A stretch of DNA of 9,040 nucleotides, taken from contig CALEPS010000039.1 in NCBI GenBank assembly GCA_937910305.1, positions 1 through 9,040 on the forward strand, in the 5' to 3' direction. This DNA is from an uncultured Bacteroidales bacterium. GTDB lineage: Bacteria; Bacteroidota; Bacteroidia; Bacteroidales; Paludibacteraceae. Numbering within the stretch: position 1 is the first letter of the stretch; the number at the start of each line of letters is the position of its first letter. The notes under the pieces are model-generated. The model was given only the letters and a program-made list of their open reading frames with translations, ran no database searches and was not told the origin of the DNA. A program made the translations under genes and the position numbers. Shown piece after piece: positions 1-6,130 of this stretch.

Positions 1-596
1 GGGGAGACATTAGCACACTTAGTTTCCATGCTACAAAAGTGTATGGTACAATTGAGGGAGGCGCGCTTATTTGTCATAGTGCGGAAATGAAATATCAGAT
101 AGATAACCTCAAAAACTTCGGTTTTAGAGGAGAGACGACTATCGTTGCGCCGGGTATAAATGGCAAAATGGATGAAGTTCGCGCTGCATTTGGTTTGCTT
201 AATCTCAAACAGGTGGATGCTGCCATTGAGGCGCGGCACAAAGTTGCATGTCTGTATCGCCAAGCGATAGATCAGGTTGAAGGATTAACCTATTTGCCGG
301 AACTGCCGGATATTCGCTATAACTATGGCTATTTCCCGATATTTGTAAACGAAGCAAAATATGGCATGAGCCGTGACGCACTCTATGAAAAACTCAAAGC
401 GAACAACATCTTCGGGCGCCGTTATTTCTATCCGTTGATTAGCACACTTAATCCATATACGGAACATCCATCTGCTAAACCAAGTAACTTACCCATAGCA
501 ACCAAAATGGCAGACCAAGTTTTGTGCCTCCCGATGCATCATGAATTGAGCAATGATGATGTAGAAAAGATTATTAACTCGCTAACAGATAATTAA
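1..596 (+). CDS. DegT/DnrJ/EryC1/StrS-family PLP sugar aminotransferase, 3' part (5' end outside window)
   Basis: The reading frame is open from the window edge (first full codon at base 3), so the gene is truncated by the window and not at the GTG at base 39. The peptide SFHATKVYGTIEGG is the signature of the DegT/DnrJ/EryC1 aminotransferases. Its lysine (bases 36-38) is the expected Schiff-base residue for pyridoxal phosphate. Downstream, NLKNFGFRGE and NGKMDEVRAAFGLLNL match the family's conserved substrate-binding and helical region, and the end (LPMHHELSNDDVEKII) is the usual C-terminus. Family members move an amino group from glutamate to a nucleotide-linked keto-sugar in the cytoplasm. 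The FHATK form recalls enzymes making 4-amino-4,6-dideoxy sugars, but the exact substrate cannot be read here. It sits 1 bp upstream of the ATP-grasp gene, implying one transcript for polysaccharide precursor synthesis. Family assignment is secure, substrate is inference. Confidence 0.92.
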   Translation, partial: GDISTLSFHATKVYGTIEGGALICHSAEMKYQIDNLKNFGFRGETTIVAPGINGKMDEVRAAFGLLNLKQVDAAIEARHKVACLYRQAIDQVEGLTYLPELPDIRYNYGYFPIFVNEAKYGMSRDALYEKLKANNIFGRRYFYPLISTLNPYTEHPSAKPSNLPIATKMADQVLCLPMHHELSNDDVEKIINSLTDN

Positions 597-597
597 T

Positions 598-1866
598 ATG
601 TATAAAGCAAAATCCTTAGTTGGCAAAAAGCTCTTGATTTTAGCAGGAGTGGATGTTCATGTAAAAATCGTTAATGCGGCAAAAGCTTTAGGTGTTTATA
701 CTATAGTAACAGATTATCTGCCGATAGAAGAATCTCCTGCCAAGCGTGTTGCTGATGAGTTTTGGATGTTAAATATCATGGATGTAGATGCCATCGTCAG
801 TAAGTGTCGAGAAGAGAATCTAGATGGTGTTTTAGCATATTGTATTGATCCTGCTCAAATTCCTTATCAGCAGATATGCGAAAAGTTGGGAGTACCATGC
901 TATGGGACAAAACGCCAATTCGAGATTATGACTGATAAACGTTTGTTCAAAGATTTTTGTCTGCAAAATGGAGTTGATGTCATTCCTGAATACTCTATTA
1001 AAGAAGTAGAAAATGATGTAGTTAAATATCCCGTATTAGTCAAACCAACAATAAGTCGAGGCTCACGAGGGCAAACGATTTGTTGGAATAAAGAAGATAT
1101 ACCTCATGCTATTCAAATAGCAAAGAATGAATCCAAAAAAGGAGAATACCTTATTGAACGATATATGGCAAATGCGCAAGATATGTCATTCGCGTATTTC
1201 ATATCAAATGGCATACCATATTTAGTCAAACTGGGAGATCGTTATTTGGGCAGTATTGAAGATCATTTGGATAGACAACAAATGGCAACTATCCTTCCAT
1301 CGAAGCACACTGATACAATAATGAAGAAAGTTAACCCAAATATAGAAAAGATGATTCAATCACTTGGAATTAAATTCGGATCTATTTTCTTGCAAGGGTT
1401 CTACGAAGATGGTCACGTTTATATGTATGATCCGGGATTACGTTTTCCAGGTTCGGATTTTGATGTTGTAACAAAAGATGCTACTGGTTTTGACCCTATG
1501 ACATCTTTCGTGATTTTTGCGTTAACAGGAGACACTACTACTTGCATAGGAAATCCTAAAGGAGCATATCTTTACAACAATGGTGCTTGTGTGATTCTAT
1601 CATTATCCGTACGTGCAGGTGTAATAAAGTCATTTGAAGGATTTGATGAAATCGCGCAATTACCTTTTGTTTATTCTGCACAAAAGCGAAGAACAGAAGG
1701 TGGTGTCGTAGAGGATACTGGTGACGTAAGACAAAGAGCCGCTGAATTTTGTGCGTATATTAAGAATCGTAATAATGCTCCGGAATTTATTCGAAAGGTT
1801 TATAAGACGATTCATATTCTTGATGAATACGGAGAGGATATGATCATCTCGAAAATTAAAATATAG
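598..1866 (+). CDS. ATP-grasp domain protein (carbamoyl-phosphate-synthase-like carboxylate-amine ligase)
   Basis: This is a 422-residue soluble protein. Residues 11-100 form a pre-ATP-grasp Rossmann-like domain (KKLLILAG at 10-17). T112-D113-K114 begins the ATP-grasp part, where K114 is the usual first ATP-binding lysine. YPVLVKP (144-150) followed by SRGSRG (153-158) is the second lysine and glycine loop, and YLIERYM (184-190) is the adenine-contacting strand. The Mg-binding strand reads MYDPGLRFPG (277-286), not the common E-x-N-P-R, so D278 and R282 would have to stand in. That variant is worth noting but does not look degenerate. ATP-grasp ligases activate a carboxylate as acyl phosphate and join it to an amine or thiol. 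Between an aminotransferase and an opine-type dehydrogenase, a plausible job is to amidate an amino sugar or build its acyl group. Family confidence is high, reaction unknown. The start lies 1 bp after the preceding stop. Confidence 0.88.
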   Translation: MYKAKSLVGKKLLILAGVDVHVKIVNAAKALGVYTIVTDYLPIEESPAKRVADEFWMLNIMDVDAIVSKCREENLDGVLAYCIDPAQIPYQQICEKLGVPCYGTKRQFEIMTDKRLFKDFCLQNGVDVIPEYSIKEVENDVVKYPVLVKPTISRGSRGQTICWNKEDIPHAIQIAKNESKKGEYLIERYMANAQDMSFAYFISNGIPYLVKLGDRYLGSIEDHLDRQQMATILPSKHTDTIMKKVNPNIEKMIQSLGIKFGSIFLQGFYEDGHVYMYDPGLRFPGSDFDVVTKDATGFDPMTSFVIFALTGDTTTCIGNPKGAYLYNNGACVILSLSVRAGVIKSFEGFDEIAQLPFVYSAQKRRTEGGVVEDTGDVRQRAAEFCAYIKNRNNAPEFIRKVYKTIHILDEYGEDMIISKIKI

Positions 1867-1875
1867 TTAATCGAT

Positions 1876-3120
1876 ATGAAAAGAGAATTGTCCTATTTAA
1901 AGGATTGCCCCATTGCTGTTTTGGGAGCGGGAGCAGTTGGTATGACCTTAGCTGCTGATTGTAAGCTGGGTCAACCCGAACGTGAAGTGCGATTATATTC
2001 GCGTAGTCCAAAATCCATTGCCTACATGGACAAAACCGGTATATTGATGGATGGCATCCAACGCAATCTGTACGCCTTTGAGCGCAGCGGACGTGCGCAT
2101 CTGGATATGTACACCAATAATATGGAAGAAGCAGTAAAGGGTGCCAAATTCATTTTGATGTCCATCCCAGCCTTGGCTCACGAGGACTACCTGCGCAAAC
2201 TCGTGCCTTTATTAGAAGATGGAATGGTAATCCATACATTCCCGGACAACTATGCAAGCCTTTTGTTGCGTAAGTTCATGCGTGAAGCCGGATGTAACAA
2301 GGATGTGATTATCGGTGGTTGGGGGAGTGCCCCGTATGGTACTCGCGTAGAGAAGATTCAAGGCTTTTGGACGAACCATGTCGGTCTCAAATATCGTGCT
2401 ATATCACTTCGTGGGGCTTGTCTGCCAATGAGTGATATGGACGATTTTATCGAAAGTGGTAAATATCTGCCGTGCATGGATTCCGTATATACAGGTAACG
2501 GACCTGATCGTGGAGACACAATGTTGGACATAGGTTTCTCTAACATCAATCCAGTCATTCACGTTCCAGCATCGTTGCTCGGTGTCTCAAGCATGGAGAA
2601 CTGGTCGCTCGTGTATGGAAACGAGCCGGATAGTTATTCTATGTATTCCCACGGACTTTGTCCGAGTATCTGTCGTGTGCAGTATCAGTTCTATCAAGAG
2701 CAAGTCTCAATCGCGAAAGAACTGGGCATTGACTACCCAAAATGGGATTATGAAATGTTCTTCAGTCGCAGAAGCATCCTCACACAGGAATATATGGGGT
2801 TGGATGAAAACGGCAAAGACAATGTTGTCTTTCCGCTTGATAAGCCGTGCGATGAAGGTAATACTGGTCCGAACAACATCAACCACCGTTACATTACCGA
2901 AGATATTCCTGTCGGCTGTAAGATTTACCATGATTTGGGAGTAAAGTTCGGAGTGCCAACACCTATTATTGATGCTATGATTGTTATTGGAGGTGCGTTC
3001 CATGAGAAGAGCTTCTTCCAAGAGACCAAATACAATCTGGATTATCTGGGCATTGGACACATGACCAAAGAACAATTGATGGACTACATGTACACAGGCA
3101 AGTATTATGAAAAACAATAA
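1876..3120 (+). CDS. NAD(P)-dependent octopine/nopaline (opine) dehydrogenase family protein
   Basis: The 414-residue protein begins with a Rossmann fold: IAVLGAGAVGMTLA (13-26) contains the GxGxxG dinucleotide loop (G17, G19, G22). Residues about 200-390 match the C-terminal domain of opine dehydrogenases. FSNINPVIHVPASLL (221-235) carries the family's catalytic-type histidine (H229), and HRYITEDIPVGCKIYHDLG followed by VPTP (337-363) is the conserved second segment. Characterised relatives reductively join the amino group of an amino acid to a 2-oxo acid, giving an N-(carboxyalkyl) amino acid; others oxidise hydroxyl groups. The gene lies 9 bp after the ATP-grasp gene and overlaps the glycosyltransferase start by 14 bp, so translation is probably coupled. 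Being inside a glycan operon suggests a biosynthetic and not a catabolic role, perhaps making an opine-like substituent. The family call is firm, the substrate is inference. Confidence 0.88.
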   Translation: MKRELSYLKDCPIAVLGAGAVGMTLAADCKLGQPEREVRLYSRSPKSIAYMDKTGILMDGIQRNLYAFERSGRAHLDMYTNNMEEAVKGAKFILMSIPALAHEDYLRKLVPLLEDGMVIHTFPDNYASLLLRKFMREAGCNKDVIIGGWGSAPYGTRVEKIQGFWTNHVGLKYRAISLRGACLPMSDMDDFIESGKYLPCMDSVYTGNGPDRGDTMLDIGFSNINPVIHVPASLLGVSSMENWSLVYGNEPDSYSMYSHGLCPSICRVQYQFYQEQVSIAKELGIDYPKWDYEMFFSRRSILTQEYMGLDENGKDNVVFPLDKPCDEGNTGPNNINHRYITEDIPVGCKIYHDLGVKFGVPTPIIDAMIVIGGAFHEKSFFQETKYNLDYLGIGHMTKEQLMDYMYTGKYYEKQ

Positions 3121-4063
3121 GGAAAATCAACCATGTATGGTAAGTATAGTTTGTGATGTATATAATCACGAACCGTACTTGCGTGATTGTTTGGAAGGCT
3201 TTGTGAAACAAGTTGTGGATTTTCCTTATGAGATCATTATCCATGATGATTGTTCAACTGATAAGTCTGCTGAGATTATCAAGGAGTACGTTGCCAAATA
3301 TCCGCATTTATTCAAACCATTCTATCAAAAAGTAAACCAATACTCACAAGGTGTTAGCATCTGGGGTGCGCTTCAGTTTCCACGAGCGGAAGGCAAATAT
3401 ATTGCAATCTGCGAGGGTGATGATTATTGGACAGACTCCCATAAACTACAAAAGCAGATAGAAATATTAGAAGCCGATTCTTCGTTGATGTGCTGTTGTA
3501 CAGATCAAAGTATCGTAGATAAGCATGGTAATATTCTTAAGGAAAAGAATGGCAATGTCGTTGTCGGGAGTAAACAAGGGAGATACAATTTGCGGGATTT
3601 CTTTAGAGATCAGCATCAATATCCTACTTTGAGCATGGTCTTTAGAAACACTAACATGGGGGAAGTGCTGAAGAAGTTTGCTCATACAAGGAATAAGTTC
3701 CTCGGCGACTGGACATTTTGGATAATTTTACTTTGTTATGGCGACATGTACTACCTCGATGAGGTTACATGTGCGTATCGCATAAATCCGACATCAATTA
3801 CTCACACCGTAAATCGCGTAGAGAGAGCCAAAGCCAGCAGAGAGATTTGCCGGAAAGTAGCAGATATATTGCCTGAGGAATATTCCGACATAGCTGCCGA
3901 TTTGCGCAAAACTAATTGGGTGTGGATTAGTCTTATTTTTGCTTACAAGGCAGAAAAACGCTATTTCGGAATGCTGGGTAGTTTTATAATGGCTGCTATT
4001 TTGTGTCCTAAGTCTCTTTGGCGAACTATAAAAGGAGCACTAACCAAAAGCAAAAACAAATAA
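3107..4063 (+). CDS. Family 2 glycosyltransferase
   Basis: The protein has 318 residues. The GT-A fold is visible from VSIVCDVYNHEPYLRDCLEGF (12-32), typical of GT2 enzymes. HDDCSTD (46-52) holds the nucleotide-binding aspartates, and CEGDDYW (102-108) holds the DxD-like metal site. GDW (200-202) sits where the acceptor-site aspartate is expected. It would transfer a sugar from a nucleotide donor to a lipid-linked acceptor at the inner face of the membrane. The C-terminus has a moderately hydrophobic stretch (about 274-302) next to a basic tail, which could bind the membrane peripherally; no clear transmembrane helix is seen. The ATG at 3107 overlaps the dehydrogenase by 14 bp. A second in-frame ATG (M11, base 3137) lies immediately before the conserved strand and would avoid the overlap, so the exact start is uncertain. 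Confidence 0.92.
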   Translation: MKNNKENQPCMVSIVCDVYNHEPYLRDCLEGFVKQVVDFPYEIIIHDDCSTDKSAEIIKEYVAKYPHLFKPFYQKVNQYSQGVSIWGALQFPRAEGKYIAICEGDDYWTDSHKLQKQIEILEADSSLMCCCTDQSIVDKHGNILKEKNGNVVVGSKQGRYNLRDFFRDQHQYPTLSMVFRNTNMGEVLKKFAHTRNKFLGDWTFWIILLCYGDMYYLDEVTCAYRINPTSITHTVNRVERAKASREICRKVADILPEEYSDIAADLRKTNWVWISLIFAYKAEKRYFGMLGSFIMAAILCPKSLWRTIKGALTKSKNK

Positions 4064-4067
4064 TCAT

Positions 4068-4286
4068 ATGTTCAAATACACAAAACGACTTTTTGCTGAC
4101 ATCCGTTTCTGGTGTCGGGAAATAAAGATCCGAAGGGCGGAAAATGCCGAATGGGAACGCATCGAAGACGAGGCGGAAGGCGGCTTTTGCCACCCCATGA
4201 CTGGCTTTGTCTACTATCGGACTATGAACCACAATCGAGCCGAAAGAAAACGCATCCACAAAGAACAACGGAATGCTATTAAATAG
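4068..4286 (+). CDS. Small hypothetical protein at the end of the glycan operon
   Basis: This is a 72-codon ORF starting with ATG 4 bp after the glycosyltransferase stop and ending before the likely terminator at 4324. It is highly charged and basic at both ends, with a central acidic patch (EWERIEDEAEGG) followed by FCHPMTGFVYYRTMNHN. There is no signal peptide, transmembrane helix or recognised motif. Tight spacing and position before the terminator favour a real gene. I do not recognise the family, and the only support is context and an intact frame. It could also be the remnant of a longer gene. Confidence 0.55.
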   Translation: MFKYTKRLFADIRFWCREIKIRRAENAEWERIEDEAEGGFCHPMTGFVYYRTMNHNRAERKRIHKEQRNAIK

Positions 4287-4323
4287 CCTGTAAATCAGAC
4301 ACTTACAAGTTCCTTTCTTTGCA

Positions 4324-4348
4324 GAGCAGGCAAAGCCTGTTCCTTTTC
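4324..4348 (+). terminator. Probable intrinsic terminator of the polysaccharide operon
   Basis: GAGCAGGC (4324-4331) pairs with GCCTGTTC (4335-4342), an 8-bp stem with one G-T wobble and an AAA loop. A pyrimidine-rich tail with a TTTT run follows. It lies 38 bp after the last operon gene and just before the next promoter, which is where an end of transcription is expected. Confidence 0.6.
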
Positions 4349-4360
4349 TCACATTTTTAT

Positions 4361-4391
4361 TTGCATATATCATTTTTTTGTTGTACCTTTG
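4361..4391 (+). promoter_or_regulatory. Bacteroidota-type promoter for the Fic gene
   Basis: TTG (4361-4363) at -33 and TACCTTTG (4384-4391) at -7 are separated by 20 bp, matching the primary sigma factor consensus of Bacteroides relatives (TTTG, N19-20, TAnnTTTG). The start site should be near 4397, giving a leader of about 150 nt before the Fic ATG. The 34-bp segment beginning at 4361 differs by a single base from the promoter at 6082. Confidence 0.85.
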
Positions 4392-4408
4392 CACGCAAAA
4401 TTGCGTGC
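4391..4408. promoter_or_regulatory. Perfect palindrome over the predicted Fic transcription start (operator or leader hairpin)
   Basis: GCACGCAA (4391-4398) and TTGCGTGC (4401-4408) are exact inverted repeats separated by AA. The left arm shares its first base with the last base of the -7 element, and the dyad covers the expected start site. That placement suits an operator bound by a dimeric repressor, or a hairpin at the 5' end of the mRNA. Function is inferred from position only. Confidence 0.5.
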
Positions 4409-4549
4409 GGGGCACAAAAAAAAATAAGTTCACATTTCCCGAACGCGAAGGTGATAGATTTCAGGCCTTTTTTGACATCTATATGGAGGGGTATATATAA
4501 ACACAAATCGATTAACACAAAACACAACGGATAAAATATTATCAAATAT
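4392..4549 (+). other. Leader region of the Fic gene
   Basis: This untranslated stretch follows the promoter. It has an A9 run (4417-4425), then AT-rich sequence up to the ATG at 4550. No clear Shine-Dalgarno sequence precedes the start, as is usual in this phylum. Apart from the palindrome at its 5' edge I see no riboswitch-like or coding signal. Confidence 0.4.
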
Positions 4550-5422
4550 ATGAGTACCAAACAATCCTTACGGTTCTACAAAGACCGCGAAGTGCGGGCT
4601 ATATGGAATGATGAACAAAGCAAGTGGTTCTTTTCCATCGTAGATATAGTGGCAGCAATTACCGAAAGCCCGCGTCCTCGTGTATATTGGGGTACGGTCA
4701 AAAACCGCCAGAAAACCCAATATGGTGAGTTGTATTCAAAATGTATACAACTGAAATTAACCGCACTAGACGGCAAACGGTATGCCACCGATTGTTTTGC
4801 GCAAGAAGATATCATCGAAGTAGTCAAAACGCTTCCGGCAAAGAACACCACCGCATTCCTTGATTGGTTTACCTATTCAGACAATACCATAGACGGACAA
4901 AGTCGCAAGAAGGCTTATACGTTCTGGGAAAGTAACATGATTTCCGATGCGGAAGTGGGAACGGTAAAGGCCTTGCAAAAGATTCATGCATATTTATTCG
5001 GCGGTCTTTATGATTTTGCGGGAAAGATACGCCAAGTGAATATTGCGAAAGGCGGTTTCCAGTTTGCTATGGCACAATACTTACCGCAGACACTGGAGCA
5101 GATTGAACACATGCCGGAGAATACTTTTGACGAGATTGTAGATAAGTATGTGGAGATGAATATTGCTCATCCTTTCCGCGAGGGTAACGGACGCAGTACG
5201 CGTATATGGTTGGACCTGATTTTCAAGAAACGCTTGCAGCGTTGTGTCGATTGGAGCCGTATCCCCAAGAATGAATATCTGGACGCTATGATTCGTAGCG
5301 CAGTTGACGCAAGTGCCATCCGCGAACTGCTCCGCAATGCGCTGACCGACCAAATCAACGACCGCGAGTTGTTCATGAAAGGAATAGACTATTCCTATTA
5401 CTACGAACAGTCGGAGAACTAA
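4550..5422 (+). CDS. Fic-domain protein adenylyltransferase with N-terminal Bro-N-like domain and C-terminal inhibitory helix
   Basis: The protein has 290 residues. Residues 207-218, HPFREGNGRSTR, match the Fic motif HxFx(D/E)GNGRxxR completely: catalytic H207, phosphate-binding loop GNGR and metal-binding E211 are present. Residues 146-180 (HAYLFGGLYDFAGKIR and following) form the preceding Fic core and flap. Near the C-terminus S282-x3-E286 fits the (S/T)xxxE(G/N) inhibitory helix of class III Fic enzymes such as Neisseria NmFic, except that Q follows the glutamate. E286 would block productive ATP binding until relieved. Residues 6-105 resemble the Bro-N/phage antirepressor domain (VRAIWNDEQSKWFFSIVDIV), suggesting DNA or protein binding. 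Fic enzymes usually transfer AMP to a hydroxyl group of a target protein; the target here is unknown. It has its own promoter and is followed 4 bp later by a winged-helix ORF. The Fic call is firm, the Bro-N call moderate. Confidence 0.93.
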   Translation: MSTKQSLRFYKDREVRAIWNDEQSKWFFSIVDIVAAITESPRPRVYWGTVKNRQKTQYGELYSKCIQLKLTALDGKRYATDCFAQEDIIEVVKTLPAKNTTAFLDWFTYSDNTIDGQSRKKAYTFWESNMISDAEVGTVKALQKIHAYLFGGLYDFAGKIRQVNIAKGGFQFAMAQYLPQTLEQIEHMPENTFDEIVDKYVEMNIAHPFREGNGRSTRIWLDLIFKKRLQRCVDWSRIPKNEYLDAMIRSAVDASAIRELLRNALTDQINDRELFMKGIDYSYYYEQSEN

Positions 5423-5426
5423 TCTT

Positions 5427-5675
5427 TTGCATCTGGTTTCAGAGATTTCGGAACATATCCATGTCGGTATAAATGTCGGTATAAATGTCGGTATAAACGA
5501 GCAACGGGTATTGGATGCCTTGCGTGCAGACGCTTCGCTTTCCGCAGTCAAAATAGGCCAGCTGTTAGGTATTACTACACGACAAGCCGAGCGGCTGCTT
5601 GCTTCGTTGCGTGAGAAAAATCTTATCCGCCGCGTCGGAGCTAACAAAAATGGTCATTGGGAGATAATAAAATAA
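5427..5675 (+). CDS. Short winged-helix DNA-binding protein or detached regulator C-terminus
   Basis: This 82-codon frame begins 4 bp after the Fic stop. The only conventional start is TTG 5427; no in-frame ATG or GTG occurs before the conserved part, and an in-frame TAG at 5385 limits upstream extension. After a stretch of three VGIN units (residues 13-24), residues 25-82 form a typical winged helix: EQRVLDALRADASLSAVKIGQLLGITTRQAERLLASLREKNLIRR, then a wing ending GHWEII. The same VGIN-plus-wHTH arrangement is, to my knowledge, common as the C-terminal tail of larger Bacteroidota regulators. This may therefore be a stand-alone protein made by coupled translation, or a fragment left by deletion or frameshift. 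It could repress the upstream Fic promoter, which carries a palindrome. The fold is confident, status as an independent gene is uncertain. Confidence 0.6.
   Translation: MHLVSEISEHIHVGINVGINVGINEQRVLDALRADASLSAVKIGQLLGITTRQAERLLASLREKNLIRRVGANKNGHWEIIK
5461..5496 (+). repeat. Three perfect tandem copies of a 12-bp repeat
   Basis: ATGTCGGTATAA occurs three times without mismatch at 5461, 5473 and 5485. In the winged-helix frame it encodes VGIN units. In another frame each copy reads ATG TCG GTA TAA, a minimal ORF. Because the unit is a multiple of three, copy-number change would alter linker length without a frameshift. Confidence 0.9.
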
Positions 5676-5680
5676 TCTCC

Positions 5681-5705
5681 TGTCCGCTTTTGACTTACGC
5701 GGATA
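5681..5705 (+). terminator. Weak hairpin after the Fic/winged-helix unit
   Basis: TGTCCGC (5681-5687) can pair with GCGGATA (5699-5705), 7 bp with one G-T wobble and an 11-nt loop. It lies directly after the winged-helix stop, but no T-run follows immediately; the nearest is at 5732-5737. It is a possible terminator only. Confidence 0.3.
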
Positions 5706-5744
5706 CTATGAGGTAACGGATATCAAATTCCTTTTTTGCCTCCT

Positions 5745-5799
5745 TTTAGCTTGTATCTTTTTTTTAAAAAAACACCAAGCAAAATAAATACAAGCTAAA
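5745..5799. repeat. Perfect 12-bp inverted repeat around an oligo-T/oligo-A core
   Basis: TTTAGCTTGTAT (5745-5756) is exactly complementary to ATACAAGCTAAA (5788-5799). The 31-base interior contains T8 (5758-5765) directly followed by A7 (5766-5772), which can fold as a nested stem. It could act as a bidirectional terminator for the Fic unit or be the remnant of a small inserted element. Position and symmetry are the only evidence. Confidence 0.6.
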
Positions 5800-5863
5800 T
5801 GGGGGATGCTTATTTTGAGATATTCTAAATTGCAAGAAAAATGAGTTTGTAGGAATAAGGCGG

Positions 5864-5901
5864 GGAGAGGGACAAATGGCTTCCTGTCAATAGCCCTCTC
5901 C
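5864..5901. repeat. GC-rich hairpin, 8-bp stem
   Basis: GGAGAGGG (5864-5871) pairs exactly with CCCTCTCC (5894-5901) across a 22-nt loop. The flanks GG and ACCC lengthen the purine/pyrimidine symmetry. There is no T-run afterwards, so a classic terminator is unlikely. The composition recalls the CCCCTCCCC/GGGGAGGGG ends of the element in rho and aroQ, but the sequences are not the same. Confidence 0.45.
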
Positions 5902-5957
5902 ACCCGGTATTTTCGTCACAAAAGGCTGATTTTCAAATATCTACACTTAACACACTG

Positions 5958-5991
5958 ATTATCAGAGAGATAATGGATTACCTAAGGTAAT
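5958..5991. promoter_or_regulatory. Two adjacent dyads upstream of the 6082 promoter
   Basis: ATTATC (5958-5963) and GATAAT (5969-5974) form one inverted repeat around AGAGA. Two bases later ATTACCT-A-AGGTAAT (5977-5991) is a perfect 15-bp dyad. The paired, similarly spaced half sites suit a dimeric regulator bound upstream of the promoter, though they are about 90 bp from the -33 element. Confidence 0.4.
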
Positions 5992-5995
5992 GAAC

Positions 5996-6047
5996 GAGTG
6001 CTTGAGTGATGAGTGCTTGAGTGCATGAAGGCTTGAGTGCATGAGTG
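5996..6047 (+). repeat. Degenerate tandem array of GAGTGCTTGAGTGat-type units
   Basis: GAGTGCTTGAGTG occurs at 5996-6008 and again at 6011-6023, a 15-bp period. A third, rearranged copy (GCTTGAGTGCATGAGTG) follows at 6031-6047. The core GAGTG recurs six times in about 50 bp. The array separates the dyads from the promoter. I see no open frame that uses it. Confidence 0.6.
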
Positions 6048-6081
6048 AACGATTAATTTTTTAAAAAAAGTTATTAAATTC

Positions 6082-6112
6082 TTGCATATGTCATTTTTTT
6101 GTTGTACCTTTG
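6082..6112 (+). promoter_or_regulatory. Bacteroidota-type promoter for the 146-residue protein gene
   Basis: TTG (6082-6084), a 20-bp spacer and TACCTTTG (6105-6112) match the phylum consensus. Start is expected near 6118, giving an unusually long leader of about 200 nt that contains eight 11-bp repeats. A/T tracts lie directly upstream (6054-6080) and could act as an UP-like element. Confidence 0.85.
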
Positions 6113-6130
6113 CACTCTGTTAGCACTACG

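Larger units (their letters stand above)
5676..6081. other. Intergenic region with several structural elements but no gene
   Basis: No credible coding frame is found between the winged-helix stop and the promoter at 6082. The region contains a short hairpin (5681-5705), an AT-rich 12-bp inverted repeat (5745-5799), a GC-rich hairpin (5864-5901), two adjacent dyads (5958-5991), a degenerate GAGTG array (5996-6047) and a T/A-rich stretch (6054-6080). I see no tRNA, transposase fragment or matching terminal repeats of an insertion sequence. Confidence 0.6.

Noticed and set aside
2582..2944. 120-codon forward ORF inside the dehydrogenase gene
   Set aside because: The opine dehydrogenase motifs (NINPVIHVP, HRYITED) run through the same bases in the other frame.
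5388..5427. Programmed frameshift joining Fic to the winged helix
   Set aside because: The Fic protein ends naturally just after its inhibitory motif, and I see no slippery heptamer. The overlap open in the second frame is only about 35 bases.
5735..5761. Possible fourth promoter (TTTG and TATCTTTT)
   Set aside because: Spacing is only 15 bp, the -7 element lacks the final G, and it lies in the inverted repeat with no gene downstream nearby.
5745..5799. Insertion sequence ends
   Set aside because: The interior is only 31 bp with no transposase, and no flanking target duplication is visible.
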